Assembly: GCF_022808675.1 (NCBI RefSeq)
Contig: NZ_JAKZKV010000011.1
Span: 1 to 64,000 of the forward strand
Direction of reading: 5' to 3'
Length of the DNA: 64,000 bases
Origin: Parabacteroides sp. FAFU027
GTDB lineage: Bacteria; Bacteroidota; Bacteroidia; Bacteroidales; UBA7332
Shown here piece by piece: positions 52,939-62,710 of the stretch. The notes below the pieces were generated by a model that worked only from the letters and a program-made list of their open reading frames with translations, was not told the DNA's origin and searched no databases. Positions within the stretch are counted from its first letter, which is position 1, and each line of letters starts with the position of its first letter. Position numbers and translations under genes: made by a program.

Positions 52939-53848
52939 TGAAATGAAAAATATCCCGGCTCTGGTCGAAAAGCTGGATGAGGTATTGGTGAATTCAAAAT
53001 ATGAATTCCGGTATGTTTTTGTAGATGACGGAAGTAAGGATGGAACAGCTTTCACGCTAAAAGCATTGGCGGAAAAGCATAGAAAAGTCTTTTACATCCT
53101 GCTCTCCCGTAACTTCGGAAAAGACGAAGCGCTGAAAGCCGGTGTGGATGCCTGTCATGACGCCGCAGCAGTCATTACGATGGATGCCGATTTGCAGCAC
53201 CCTCCGCTATTGATTCCTGAAATGATAGCGAATTGGGAAGAAGGTAATGATATTGTTTATGCTTATCGAAAAGAAGCGAATCCGCATACGTCATTTGCAC
53301 ATAAGATCTACTCAAAATGGTTTTACAAGTTAGCTAATATGCTTTCAGAAGTACAACTTGAGCAGGGCATTTCTGACTTCAGACTTATGGATAAGAAAGT
53401 GGTGGATAACTTAATCTCAATCGAAGAGAGCGGCTTGTTTCTGCGCGGTTTGGTGAAGTGGGTCGGATACGAACAGAAGGGGATCGAATATATGCCCGAT
53501 GAACGCTTCTCGGGAGATACGGCATACTCCAAAATAGCCTTGTTGAAGCTGGCTATTAAAGGGATGACAGCCTTTAGTGTGAAGCCCTTATATCTAGCGG
53601 TTTTTCTCGGTTTCTTCTTTTCACTGGTTTCTTTATTATACATTCCCTATGTGATTATTTCATTAATCATGAAGTTTTCCGTTTCAGGCTGGCCTTCCAT
53701 AATTTGTACCATTGTTTTTCTCGGAGGATTACAGTTGATCATCCTGGGGATTATAGGTATATATATTGGTAAAATATTTATAGAAGTAAAAGGCCGCCCG
53801 CAATATATTATAAAGACAAGTAATTTGGATATTCAACAGAAACTGTAA
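52901..53848 (+). CDS. Polyprenyl-phosphate glycosyltransferase (GT2, GtrB/DPM1-like)
   Basis: A 315-residue enzyme that would transfer a sugar to undecaprenyl phosphate. N-terminal GT2 domain with IAIVVPAYNEMKNIPALVEKL, FVDDGSKDGT, SRNFGKDEALKAGVD and the metal-binding MDADLQHPP; then two C-terminal TM helices (about 228-255 and 265-290), the usual GtrB layout. It overlaps the GT87-like gene by 38 bp, indicating coupled synthesis. It is followed 3 bp later by the deacetylase. Confidence 0.93.
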   Translation: MKPLIAIVVPAYNEMKNIPALVEKLDEVLVNSKYEFRYVFVDDGSKDGTAFTLKALAEKHRKVFYILLSRNFGKDEALKAGVDACHDAAAVITMDADLQHPPLLIPEMIANWEEGNDIVYAYRKEANPHTSFAHKIYSKWFYKLANMLSEVQLEQGISDFRLMDKKVVDNLISIEESGLFLRGLVKWVGYEQKGIEYMPDERFSGDTAYSKIALLKLAIKGMTAFSVKPLYLAVFLGFFFSLVSLLYIPYVIISLIMKFSVSGWPSIICTIVFLGGLQLIILGIIGIYIGKIFIEVKGRPQYIIKTSNLDIQQKL

Positions 53849-53851
53849 CCG

Positions 53852-54631
53852 ATGATATTTCTTAGTTTTGATATCGAAGAGTTTGACAATCTTTTCCCCT
53901 GCTCTCAGAATTTTACTTTAGAAGAACAAATGAGTGTCTCAAGAGCTGGAACTACCCTGATACTTGATTTACTGAAACAAAAAGGAGTAAAAGCGACTTT
54001 CTTTTGTACGGCCAACTTTGCCCTTCATGCCAAAAATCTAATCCAACGAATGGTGGATGAAGGACATGAAGTTGCCTCCCACGGATATTATCATAACTTG
54101 TTTAATCCCGGCGATAAAAAACGGTCAAAAGAAGTTTTGGAAGAACTGATCGGACAAGAAGTGGTGGGTTTCCGCATGCCCAACATGATGCCTGTCGATA
54201 ATCAGGAGCTTCTGGACTGTGGTTTCAAATACAATTCTTCATTAAACCCCACTTGTTTACCGGGAAAATATAACAACCTCGGCTCTCCCAGAAGAATATT
54301 CAAAGAAGAAGGTATCTGCCAGATTCCGGCATCCGTGTCCCCACTCTTCCGGATACCACTTTTCTGGTTGTCACTTCACAACTTTCCGATGCCATTATAC
54401 AAGCTATTGTCAGGTTGGGCATTAAAGAAGGATGGTTACCTAAACCTTTATTTTCATCCCTGGGAGTTTATTGCATTGGACAAAGACAAACTTAGGTTGC
54501 CCTTTTTTGTTAAGATGAATTCCGGTGATGCTCTTTTAAAACGCCTTGATGATCTTATCTCTTTTTTTCAAAATAAGAAAATTCCTTTCAAATGCCTGAA
54601 AGATTGCGAAGCTATGTTTCTTGAGAAATAA
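53852..54631 (+). CDS. Polysaccharide deacetylase family protein
   Basis: A 259-residue NodB-fold protein. The N-terminal FLSFDIEEFDNLFP carries the metal/catalytic Asp pair; KATFFCTANFALHAKNLIQRMVDEGHEVASHGYYHN carries the HxxxH-type region; then GFRMPNMMPV. Such DIEEF-type proteins are usual in exopolysaccharide clusters and remove acetyl groups from sugar amines or precursors. No signal peptide, so it acts in the cytosol or at the inner membrane. Confidence 0.9.
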   Translation: MIFLSFDIEEFDNLFPCSQNFTLEEQMSVSRAGTTLILDLLKQKGVKATFFCTANFALHAKNLIQRMVDEGHEVASHGYYHNLFNPGDKKRSKEVLEELIGQEVVGFRMPNMMPVDNQELLDCGFKYNSSLNPTCLPGKYNNLGSPRRIFKEEGICQIPASVSPLFRIPLFWLSLHNFPMPLYKLLSGWALKKDGYLNLYFHPWEFIALDKDKLRLPFFVKMNSGDALLKRLDDLISFFQNKKIPFKCLKDCEAMFLEK

Positions 54632-54703
54632 GTCTGCTCTTTTCAATTGATTTTTACAAGACGCTTGAGGGGATAATTCTATCTTTACCGAAAATTTTGG
54701 TAT

Positions 54704-55246
54704 ATGAATCTTCTCGACCTGATCCGATCCCGGCAAAGTGACCGTGCTTTTGATATTTCCCGTCCGATTGAGCTGGAAAAACTGGAGCGAATCCTGGAAG
54801 CCGGACGCCTTGCCCCATCGGCCTGCAACGCACAACCGTGGAAATTTATCGTGGTGAATGACCCGGAATTGAAGAATAAGGTGGCCGACAGCACCTCCAA
54901 TCGTGTGCTCGGGATGAATCACTTTACCAAGCAAGCTCCGGTGCATATTCTGATTGTAGAGGAAAGAGCCAATTTCACCTCGACAATCGGTAGTCTGGTC
55001 AAGAAGAAAGAATTTCCGCAGATCGACGTCGGTATTGCGGCGGCACACATTTGTCTGGCTGCCAAAGCGGAGGGAATCGGAAGCTGCATTATCGGCTGGT
55101 TTGATGAGAAGAAACTACGACCGTTATTGGGCATTCCTTCTTCGAAACGCATTCTACTGGATATTATCCTCGGATACTCTACTCAACCTTTGCGAGAGAA
55201 ACAGCGTAAGAGTGCGGATGAGGTGATTTCTTATAATAAATACTAG
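54704..55246 (+). CDS. Nitroreductase family protein
   Basis: A 180-residue FMN-dependent oxidoreductase. N-terminal LDLIRSRQSDRAFDISRPIELEKLERILEAGRLAPSACNAQPW contains the FMN-binding Arg/Ser pattern; GIAAAHICLAAKAEGIGSCIIGWFDE is the second family block. Typical length. It breaks the row of glycan genes and likely has its own transcription. The natural substrate is unknown. Confidence 0.93.
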   Translation: MNLLDLIRSRQSDRAFDISRPIELEKLERILEAGRLAPSACNAQPWKFIVVNDPELKNKVADSTSNRVLGMNHFTKQAPVHILIVEERANFTSTIGSLVKKKEFPQIDVGIAAAHICLAAKAEGIGSCIIGWFDEKKLRPLLGIPSSKRILLDIILGYSTQPLREKQRKSADEVISYNKY

Positions 55247-55298
55247 AGCTTTTACGTCATTCATTCCCTCAATCAATCATTCCCTCATTCCCTTACAT

Positions 55299-56426
55299 AT
55301 GATCATTGGATACGACGCCAAAAGAGCTGCCTTCAATCGTACCGGACTGGGTAACTACAGCCGGTATGTGATTGATATTATGTCTGATCTTCTCCCCGAA
55401 GAGCAGCATTTGCTTTACGTACCTTCGGCAAAGAAAGCTCCGTTTCTTGAATCTCTGTTACAAAAAAAGCAGGTGATTCGTCGCGATCCGGATTCTACCT
55501 TCGGGAAAAAACTCTCAGCAGCATGGCGTACAAAGGGAATCATTAAACAGATGCAACGTGACGGCGTGGAGCTTTTTCATGGATTGAGCAACGAACTTCC
55601 CATCGGTATCCAACATTCGGGCGTAAAATCGGTAGTGACCATTCACGACCTGATTTTCCTGCGCTATCCCCGTTTCTATAAACCGATTGACCGGTTTATC
55701 TATAACCTGAAATTTCGCTACGCCTGTAAAGTGGCGGATAAAGTGATTGCCGTCAGCGAACGGACGAAACAGGACATCATTGAACTTTACGGAACTCCCG
55801 CTGATAAGATTGAAGTGGTGTATCAGGGATGTGATCCGGTATTTACCCAACCTGTCGAACAGGAGGTTTTGAATTCCGTTCGTCAAAAATATAACCTTCC
55901 GGCAGAATTTATTCTTTATGTCGGCAGTATCGAAGAACGGAAGAATCTGCTTCTGGCCGTAAAAGCATTGAAGCAGACTAAACAGGACATTCCGTTGATT
56001 GCTGTCGGGAAAAGAACAGCTTATACCGCTTTAGTGGAAAAATATATCGCTGAAAATGGACTTCAGAACCGGGTGAAGCTGATTCACAACGTTCCTTTTG
56101 CCGATTTGCCGGCCTTTTATCAGTTAGGGAAAATATTTGTTTATCCTTCGCTTTACGAGGGTTTTGGCATTCCCATTATCGAAGCCATTCATGGGGGCTT
56201 ACCGGTGGTCGCGGCTACAGGTTCTTGTCTGGAAGAGGCAGGCGGCCCTGATTCCATTTATGTAAATCCGCATAATGAACATGAACTGGCGGAGGCTTTT
56301 GACCGCATCTTATCCGATGACGCTTTACGTGAACAGATGATTTCTAAGGGAAAAGAGTACGTAAAACGCTTTGATCCCCAACAACACGCCCGTGAAATTC
56401 TGTCGGTTTACAAGAGTTGCTTCTGA
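55299..56426 (+). CDS. Glycosyltransferase, GT4 family
   Basis: A 375-residue retaining transferase. N-terminal MIIGYDAKRAAFNRTGLGNYSRYVI, hinge region VVTIHDLIFLRYPRFYKPIDR, donor domain with ILYVGSIEERKNLLLAVKAL and YEGFGIPIIEAIHGGLPVVA with the two conserved Glu. It resembles the enzyme at 47131 in layout, both of the subgroup that starts with a GIARY/GLGNY-type glycine loop. Probably the last step gene of the surface glycan set. Confidence 0.93.
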   Translation: MIIGYDAKRAAFNRTGLGNYSRYVIDIMSDLLPEEQHLLYVPSAKKAPFLESLLQKKQVIRRDPDSTFGKKLSAAWRTKGIIKQMQRDGVELFHGLSNELPIGIQHSGVKSVVTIHDLIFLRYPRFYKPIDRFIYNLKFRYACKVADKVIAVSERTKQDIIELYGTPADKIEVVYQGCDPVFTQPVEQEVLNSVRQKYNLPAEFILYVGSIEERKNLLLAVKALKQTKQDIPLIAVGKRTAYTALVEKYIAENGLQNRVKLIHNVPFADLPAFYQLGKIFVYPSLYEGFGIPIIEAIHGGLPVVAATGSCLEEAGGPDSIYVNPHNEHELAEAFDRILSDDALREQMISKGKEYVKRFDPQQHAREILSVYKSCF

Positions 56427-56489
56427 CATCGATTGAACAATCATTTCCCCGAGCTGTTATTTTGAGAAATAACTAATAATCCAAACATT

Positions 56490-56948
56490 ATGGCACTACA
56501 AGTAGGAGATAAAGCCCCCGAAATTCTAGGCGTGAATCAGGACGGAACTGAAATAAAACTGAGTGACTTTGCCGGAAAAAAGCTGGCGCTCTATTTTTAC
56601 CCGAAAGACAATACGCCGGGGTGTACCGCTCAGGCATGCAGTCTGCGTGACAATTATACTGACCTGAAAGCGGCAGGATACGAAGTGTTGGGCGTAAGTA
56701 CCGACAGTGAAAAATCGCATCAGGGCTTTATCTCAAAACAAAACCTTCCTTTCCAGTTGATTGCCGATACAGAGAAAACGCTCAGTGAGCAGTTCGGAAC
56801 CTGGGGTGAAAAGATGAACTATGGAAAGACCTACATGGGCATGCTTCGTACCACGTTTATCATTGACGAAAACGGAATTATCGAGCGAATCATTTCACCA
56901 AAAGAGGTAAATACGAAAGAACATGCCTCGCAGATATTAAATGGTTGA
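56490..56948 (+). CDS. bcp: Thioredoxin-dependent thiol peroxidase (BCP family)
   Basis: A 152-residue atypical 2-Cys peroxiredoxin that reduces hydroperoxides. The active site YFYPKDNTPGCTAQACSLRD holds the peroxidatic Cys and, five residues later, the resolving Cys. Typical length. Followed by a terminator. Confidence 0.96.
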   Translation: MALQVGDKAPEILGVNQDGTEIKLSDFAGKKLALYFYPKDNTPGCTAQACSLRDNYTDLKAAGYEVLGVSTDSEKSHQGFISKQNLPFQLIADTEKTLSEQFGTWGEKMNYGKTYMGMLRTTFIIDENGIIERIISPKEVNTKEHASQILNG

Positions 56949-56954
56949 GACATT

Positions 56955-56994
56955 GAGGGGTTAAAGGTAAAGCACTTTTAACCCCTCTTTTTTT
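56955..56994 (+). terminator. Terminator of the thiol peroxidase gene
   Basis: A perfect 11-bp stem GAGGGGTTAAA / TTTAACCCCTC followed by seven T. It begins 6 bases past the stop codon. Confidence 0.9.
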
Positions 56995-57027
56995 GATTCA
57001 AAAACATACCGGATTAACCCGGATTTT

Positions 57028-57061
57028 GAAGATATTCTTCTATCTTTGGAGAATATTCTCC
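57028..57061 (+). promoter_or_regulatory. recA promoter region with two palindromic candidate operators
   Basis: TATCTTTG (57041-57048) is a -7 box. Directly after it, at the expected start site, is the perfect palindrome GGAGAATATTCTCC (57048-57061), and directly before it GAAGATATTCTTC (57028-57040), a related palindrome. A repressor binding either would control recA, as LexA does elsewhere. No clear -33 element. The leader continues with a small hairpin AGCCC...GGGCT (57069-57087). Confidence 0.55.
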
Positions 57062-57123
57062 GGGAAATCAGCCCCTGAATCAAGGGCTATTTATCAGTAA
57101 ATCAAATTAAATACATTATAATC

Positions 57124-58146
57124 ATGTCAAAAGACTTATTTGAAACGACAAGGCCGGCTCCGGCAGCAGAGAAGCTGAAAGCCCTGCAGGCAGCGATGGA
57201 CAAAATCGAGAAAAGCTTCGGTAAAGGCTCCATCATGAAGATGAGCGACGATACCATCGAAGAGGTGGCTGTAATCCCTACCGGCTCTATCGGACTGGAT
57301 GCTGCACTCGGTGTAGGCGGTTTCCCACGCGGTCGTGTCATCGAAATCTACGGTCCGGAATCGTCGGGTAAAACGACCTTAGCGATTCACGCAATTGCAG
57401 AGGCTCAGAAAGCAGGTGGTATTGCTGCCATCATTGACGCGGAGCACGCATTCGACCGTTTCTATGCAGAAAAGTTGGGTGTGGATATTGAAAACCTCTG
57501 GATTTCTCAGCCAGACCACGGTGAGCAGGCGCTTGAGATTGCCGAGCAATTGATTCGTTCTTCTGCGGTAGATATCGTGGTAATTGACTCGGTTGCTGCT
57601 TTGACTCCGAAAGCGGAAATCGAAGGAGAAATGGGTGATTCTAAAATGGGTCTTCAGGCACGTTTGATGTCTCAGGCGTTGCGCAAACTGACCTCTGCCA
57701 TCAACAAAACAAACACGACCTGTATCTTCATCAACCAGTTGCGTGATAAAATCGGGGTAATGTTCGGTAACCCTGAAACGACTACCGGTGGTAACGCGTT
57801 GAAATTCTACGCTTCGGTTCGTCTCGATATCCGTCGTCTCGGCCAAATCAAGGACGGTGAAGAGGTATTGGGTAACCAAACCCGCGTGAAAGTGGTGAAA
57901 AATAAAGTGGCGCCTCCTTTCAAGAAAGCGGAATTCGACATCATGTACGGTGAAGGAATTTCCCGTCTGGGCGAAATCGTTGACCTCGGTGTGGATAAAG
58001 GTGTTGTGAAGAAAAGCGGTTCATGGTTTAGCTACGGTGATACCAAGCTCGGTCAGGGTCGTGAAGCTGCAAAAAATACCCTTCGTGATAATCCGGAATT
58101 GGCAGAAGAGATCACTGCATTGATCATGGAAGCGCTGAAAGCGTAA
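57124..58146 (+). CDS. recA: Recombinase RecA
   Basis: ATP-dependent strand exchange in homologous recombination and SOS induction. The 340 residues fit. Walker [17 protein letters not shown] (about 78-93), Walker [13 protein letters not shown] (about 152-163), loop L1 [21 protein letters not shown] and loop L2 [19 protein letters not shown] are all intact. It is transcribed alone, with its own promoter region and terminator. Confidence 0.98.
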   Translation: MSKDLFETTRPAPAAEKLKALQAAMDKIEKSFGKGSIMKMSDDTIEEVAVIPTGSIGLDAALGVGGFPRGRVIEIYGPESSGKTTLAIHAIAEAQKAGGIAAIIDAEHAFDRFYAEKLGVDIENLWISQPDHGEQALEIAEQLIRSSAVDIVVIDSVAALTPKAEIEGEMGDSKMGLQARLMSQALRKLTSAINKTNTTCIFINQLRDKIGVMFGNPETTTGGNALKFYASVRLDIRRLGQIKDGEEVLGNQTRVKVVKNKVAPPFKKAEFDIMYGEGISRLGEIVDLGVDKGVVKKSGSWFSYGDTKLGQGREAAKNTLRDNPELAEEITALIMEALKA

Positions 58147-58166
58147 TCCATTTTCCTCATATATAA

Positions 58167-58204
58167 CAAAAGCACGGTTCTGGATTGAATCGTGCTTTTG
58201 TTTT
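58167..58204 (+). terminator. Terminator of recA
   Basis: A perfect 10-bp stem CAAAAGCACG / CGTGCTTTTG followed by TTTT. It stands between recA and the convergent ligase gene and may serve both. Confidence 0.85.
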
Positions 58205-58213
58205 ATGCTTATC

Positions 58214-60274
58214 TTACTTCTCCAACCTCACCCGAGCATCTACCGCCACAATCCCTTTATCGGTAGCCAGCAGCGGATTAATATCCATCTCCTTGATTTC
58301 ATTGGCATAACGCAGGAGAATTGAGAGCCGGACAATCACTTCGGCAAACTTCTGGCGGTCGATACCTTGCTGGCCCCGGGTGCCTTTGATAATCTTGTAG
58401 GCACGAAGAGAACGGATCATCGACATAGCTTCATTCATGCTCAACGGGGCGAGTCCGGAAGCCACATCCTGGAGCACTTCCACAAAAATGCCTCCCAGTC
58501 CGCACAAGACGACGTGCCCGAAACGTTCTTCGTATTTTCCTCCTACGAATAACTCCTGCCCTTTGAGCATCGGCTGTATCATCACTGCCTGTGCATCGGG
58601 CAGCTTCATCAACCGGTCAAACTCGAGACTCAGGTGTTGCTCCGATTTGATATTCAGCACTACACCGCCGATATCCGATTTGTGTACCGGACCGACTACT
58701 TTCGCAACCAACGGGAATCCAATTTGAGGAGCATTTTCCAAAATCTCCTTTTTATCGGCAGTAACCACTTCCCTCACCATTTCTATCCCTGCTGCAGCGA
58801 AGAGCGCCTGCACTGTTTCAGGTTTCAGGTAGCCGGTTTCATCCGTATTATCTATAATCTGGCGGATTCTGTGCACATCAACACCCGCACTGTCCACGAT
58901 ATTGCAGGCCGGTTTGGGGGTATTGATAATGCGCGAGACAGCAGTAGCCAGCTCCACTTCATCCGAAAAGTTGACATGTCCTTTTTGGATAAAGGCATTT
59001 ACCTCCTCCGAGGCATTGATAATGGAAGGTAGGATTGGGAAAATAGGTTTCCGGCAGCTCTCCATTTTCCGGTGAATGACCTCCAGGGCGTCGGAGATTT
59101 TCCCAAGCCCCGTACTACCGAAGATGACAGCGATGGCATTGGCTTCATCAAACCGGTTTTCGCAATAATCAATGGCAATTTCCAGATCGTTGGCTGTGCC
59201 GGTTCCCAGGATATCTATCGGGTTGGAGGTTGCTGCTCCGGGTAGAAGTTTGGCCCGCAATTCGGCTGCAACATCTTCATTTAACGGAGGAACCATCAGC
59301 CCCCCTTTGGATAAAGCATCGGAAAGAATAACGGCAGGTCCTCCGGCATGGGTAACAATCGCAAAGTTTTTTCCCTGCATTTCCTTTAAGTAAAACGCTC
59401 CGGCCACAGTTGCCAGCTCCTCACGGCTGTAACAACGGACAATTCCCGCTTTGCGGAATAATGCCTCTACTGCCGAATCACTACTGGCAATGGCCCCGGT
59501 GTGCGAGGAGGCAGCACGGCTACCTGATTCGGTCGTACCGGATTTTATAGCGGCTATCTTGCAGCCTTTTTCTATTAGGGAGGAAGCGTGGTAAAGAAGA
59601 CGGTCGGGGTCTTTGATAAATTCGACGTAGATGAGTTTGATTTTGGAGTCTGTTTCCGGATTAAAATGCCGGTCCATATAGGCCAATACGTCTTCCACGC
59701 CAATTTGTCGGGCATTTCCTACCGACCAAAGGGAATTAAAACGCAGGCCTTTCAGCATAGCGGCTTCCATAACAAACAAAGCCGTCCCCCCTGAACTGGA
59801 AATCAGATCAACGCCATCGAGATGCAATTCGGGAACCGGAGAGGTAAAAACGCTGTGGTGGTAACTATTTACCAAACCAATGCAATTGGGCCCAATCACC
59901 GATGCACCGTACTCATTGGCAATATCAATGATGCGTTCTTCGGCAATGGCGCCTTCGTGGGTCTGTTCGCCAAATCCGGCAGAGATGATGATAAAGGCCT
60001 TCACTCCTTTTTCTGCTGCCAGGACTTTTACGGTATCCACACAAAAAGCCGCCGGAATAGCCAGCACAGCCAGTTCTGTAGCCGGAATATCATCGACTGA
60101 GTGATATGATTTAACACCCTGGACGATCTCCTCCCGGGGATTTACAACATATAACTTCCCGGCAAATTTGCCTTTAATCAAATTATGCAGAAGATTTCCC
60201 CCGGGTTTTCGGATATTATTGGAACCTCCAACAACGACAATGCTATTGGGTCGGATCAGTTGTTCGTTTATCAT
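58214..60274 (-). CDS. ADP-forming acyl-CoA (acetate-CoA) ligase, fused alpha-beta form
   Basis: Interconverts acyl-CoA + ADP + phosphate and acid + CoA + ATP. The 686 residues have an N-terminal CoA-binding domain (about 7-135, RPNSIVVVGGSNNIRKPGGNLL), a succinyl-CoA-ligase-like domain (about 150-300; SHTGAIASSDSAVEALFRKAGI near 256-277 has the phospho-His region), a linker, and a C-terminal ATP-grasp domain (about 460-686, IGFPLVAKVVGPVHKSDIGGV, GLGGIFVEVLQDVASG, EMDINPLLATDKG). It is convergent with recA. In anaerobic fermenters such enzymes make ATP from acetyl-CoA; the exact acid is unknown. Confidence 0.92.
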   Translation of the reverse strand: MINEQLIRPNSIVVVGGSNNIRKPGGNLLHNLIKGKFAGKLYVVNPREEIVQGVKSYHSVDDIPATELAVLAIPAAFCVDTVKVLAAEKGVKAFIIISAGFGEQTHEGAIAEERIIDIANEYGASVIGPNCIGLVNSYHHSVFTSPVPELHLDGVDLISSSGGTALFVMEAAMLKGLRFNSLWSVGNARQIGVEDVLAYMDRHFNPETDSKIKLIYVEFIKDPDRLLYHASSLIEKGCKIAAIKSGTTESGSRAASSHTGAIASSDSAVEALFRKAGIVRCYSREELATVAGAFYLKEMQGKNFAIVTHAGGPAVILSDALSKGGLMVPPLNEDVAAELRAKLLPGAATSNPIDILGTGTANDLEIAIDYCENRFDEANAIAVIFGSTGLGKISDALEVIHRKMESCRKPIFPILPSIINASEEVNAFIQKGHVNFSDEVELATAVSRIINTPKPACNIVDSAGVDVHRIRQIIDNTDETGYLKPETVQALFAAAGIEMVREVVTADKKEILENAPQIGFPLVAKVVGPVHKSDIGGVVLNIKSEQHLSLEFDRLMKLPDAQAVMIQPMLKGQELFVGGKYEERFGHVVLCGLGGIFVEVLQDVASGLAPLSMNEAMSMIRSLRAYKIIKGTRGQQGIDRQKFAEVIVRLSILLRYANEIKEMDINPLLATDKGIVAVDARVRLEK

Positions 60275-60331
60275 TTATGGTAATTTTAATCTGATAATAG
60301 AACACCCAAACAGACCGGAATGCTCATTTGT

Positions 60332-62710
60332 TTACTGTTTTATCACCTTCTCAACTTTATCCGCAACTTTTATCAAATAGATGCCTGAAGGATATTTACT
60401 CATATCAACTGTCAGGTGTTCACCATCTGACACTGCGCTATATACCAGATTACCCTGGACGGAATAGATATCCACCCGGATATCAGAAGAAATATTACTT
60501 ATCGTCAACAAATCTCTTACAGGATTTGGCGAAATATGTATTTCAGGAACTGATGTTTCATTAACAGCCAGATAGGGACCTCCCAGATATTGTTTGTCAA
60601 GATAAGCAAGCCGCGCGCTAATCCAGGATGACAAATAGCTCAGGTCGAAATTATCATCCGGAGCAACACGATTGCCGTACCAGCGGTTAATCTCACGGTA
60701 CATTGCCCCACTGTTTTTGAGCATCGTCTGATAATTCTGGAATCGGCCCATCAGGCTTGAATAACTAAAATAACCACCCCGCAACTCTTTGTACCTTGCT
60801 TTCAGCAAATCATTGAAACCCGCTGCATTCAGTTGTTTCAAGCGGATAAAGAGATTGCTGTTACCAAACTCTTTTGCTGCTACATAAGCATCCCACGATT
60901 GATTAGGGAATGTCACGTTTGAAGATCCGTCCCAACGACGTCCCCAGGTCGCATCGAGATCCCAGGGAGTGATACTCAACTTGTTTGACACCGCCTGATC
61001 ATATATAGAAAAGAATAGATTTTTCCCATGATTATCCGCGGCAAGTATCAAATCCAGCAAAAGGTAATAATCTCTCACCACCGGAATATCAAAATAATTG
61101 GCCACATTGGCACTAAATGTGCTATTCGGGGTCGAATTGGAGGTAAAATAAACGGCATCATGCAGAGGTTTCCATTCTATCGGCTCCGCATCTCCCAGAT
61201 CCGGATACTTAACAGCATATCTGCACCAGGTTTCGGAAGTATTATTATAAGATGATACGATTCCGTTAGTTCCGGGTAGATATAAGGGATTTCCCATCAC
61301 TGACTCAAAGCTCCAATCATCCGCCTTATACAAAGCGCCATGCTGGATGGCAGCTGTAGTAGAAGTAGCAACTTTTACCTTCTTCAGCTTAAGCTGCTTA
61401 CGGTCAATCTTTTCGGTCATGCAATAGAGCCCGTTGTAAGAGTCATTGACAAAGACCTCTACATAATGCCCCCGGGTTCCGTTAACCATTGTAGGTTCCT
61501 GGGCTGAATAATAGGGCTTAACGGCATATTCATTCCATAAATCGGTCGTCACCCGATTTCTCATTCGGGCTAAATCAATCCCCATTGCATCGAGTATCCA
61601 GTTATTATCACTACGCAGACCAAAGAATGACCGGTCAAGAGAGGTTAATCCGTCCCTCGCTTTCAACTTAATAGAAAAAGCTTTTTTATCGAGCATCGAG
61701 GCATAGGCTCCCCGGGTTTTAAGATTAGAGAGTAATGTTTCAGACGGTACGGGTTTATCCGGCTCGGTAACAACAATCCGTCCCAATGTATATGTTGCCG
61801 TCAAAGTTGCATCCGAATATAGTTGCACCAATGGCAAACTACTGAAAAATATAGCACCAAAGGCTTTAGTCGTACTACCGTTGCGAATCTGGATTGAAGC
61901 ATAAGATGCACCGGTTAATGAGTTAAAGGTGTAACTGGCACCGCTTTCGACCGCTGTGCCATTGAGATAAAGCAAATCTCCGGCATTCTTGACTTTATAA
62001 TAAACAGGCATTGTTACATTGGTCCCCAATTGACTCTCCGTTACGGAAATATAAAACCGCTTATTGGACGTATCCACCACCGGCACTTTCCCGTTAAGTG
62101 ACAAGGTATCGAGCAAAGTGTTAAACGCCCCCAGATTCGGTTTGGCTGTAGGCATCGTTACAGAGGTAACCGCATCATCCTGAACCGGATCCCCATCCTT
62201 ATCGTAAAATAAAAAGTACTCCAGGTCTCCTCCAGTTACAGAATAAGTTCCAACCGGATATAATCCGCCATAACTTGTCGCTCTTTTGTTCCATATTTTC
62301 AGAGGATTACTTACTGACCGGATGACATAATAGTTCAGATTGTTAACCACTTTAAGCTCCAGGGTAAATGAGGTGGACTCATCACTCTGCAATTCATCAA
62401 CAAGCACAAGTGCTGTGCGATCTACTAATGCCGAATTGTATTTGATGTATTTTAAAGTCTCTTTGTTCTGAAAAGCGTACTTCCCATTTCCCAAATCTTT
62501 GATGGCCCAATAACTACTGTCATTAGCAGTCTCACTATCCTGATCGGGATAGAAAACTAACGGATAGGTTGCATTACCCGGACTTACAGTTCCGGTGGAG
62601 CCATTTGCAAGACAGGCAATCAGATATTTACTTTTCAGGAATGAAGGTTTGGCAAATGAGATCTGAAATAACACGAAGCCAATAGCAAGTGTAATAATTA
62701 TTTTTTTCAT
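60332..62710 (-). CDS. Secreted CotH-kinase family protein with T9SS type A tail
   Basis: A 792-residue exported protein. The ATG at 62710 is used because it starts the signal peptide (MKKIIITLAIGFVLFQISFA). A large N-terminal beta-rich region with an RICIN/lipocalin-like part (about 20-130) is followed by the CotH kinase domain (about 350-690), seen at SYNGLYCMTEKIDRKQLKLK and SITPWDLDATWGRRWDG, where WDLD carries the metal-binding Asp. The last ~75 residues are a type A sorting domain (HISPNPVRDLLTIS ... PSGIYLIKVA). CotH proteins are protein kinases on spore coats; the target here is unknown. It is separated from the ligase gene by 57 bp on the same strand. Confidence 0.92.
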   Translation of the reverse strand: MKKIIITLAIGFVLFQISFAKPSFLKSKYLIACLANGSTGTVSPGNATYPLVFYPDQDSETANDSSYWAIKDLGNGKYAFQNKETLKYIKYNSALVDRTALVLVDELQSDESTSFTLELKVVNNLNYYVIRSVSNPLKIWNKRATSYGGLYPVGTYSVTGGDLEYFLFYDKDGDPVQDDAVTSVTMPTAKPNLGAFNTLLDTLSLNGKVPVVDTSNKRFYISVTESQLGTNVTMPVYYKVKNAGDLLYLNGTAVESGASYTFNSLTGASYASIQIRNGSTTKAFGAIFFSSLPLVQLYSDATLTATYTLGRIVVTEPDKPVPSETLLSNLKTRGAYASMLDKKAFSIKLKARDGLTSLDRSFFGLRSDNNWILDAMGIDLARMRNRVTTDLWNEYAVKPYYSAQEPTMVNGTRGHYVEVFVNDSYNGLYCMTEKIDRKQLKLKKVKVATSTTAAIQHGALYKADDWSFESVMGNPLYLPGTNGIVSSYNNTSETWCRYAVKYPDLGDAEPIEWKPLHDAVYFTSNSTPNSTFSANVANYFDIPVVRDYYLLLDLILAADNHGKNLFFSIYDQAVSNKLSITPWDLDATWGRRWDGSSNVTFPNQSWDAYVAAKEFGNSNLFIRLKQLNAAGFNDLLKARYKELRGGYFSYSSLMGRFQNYQTMLKNSGAMYREINRWYGNRVAPDDNFDLSYLSSWISARLAYLDKQYLGGPYLAVNETSVPEIHISPNPVRDLLTISNISSDIRVDIYSVQGNLVYSAVSDGEHLTVDMSKYPSGIYLIKVADKVEKVIKQ

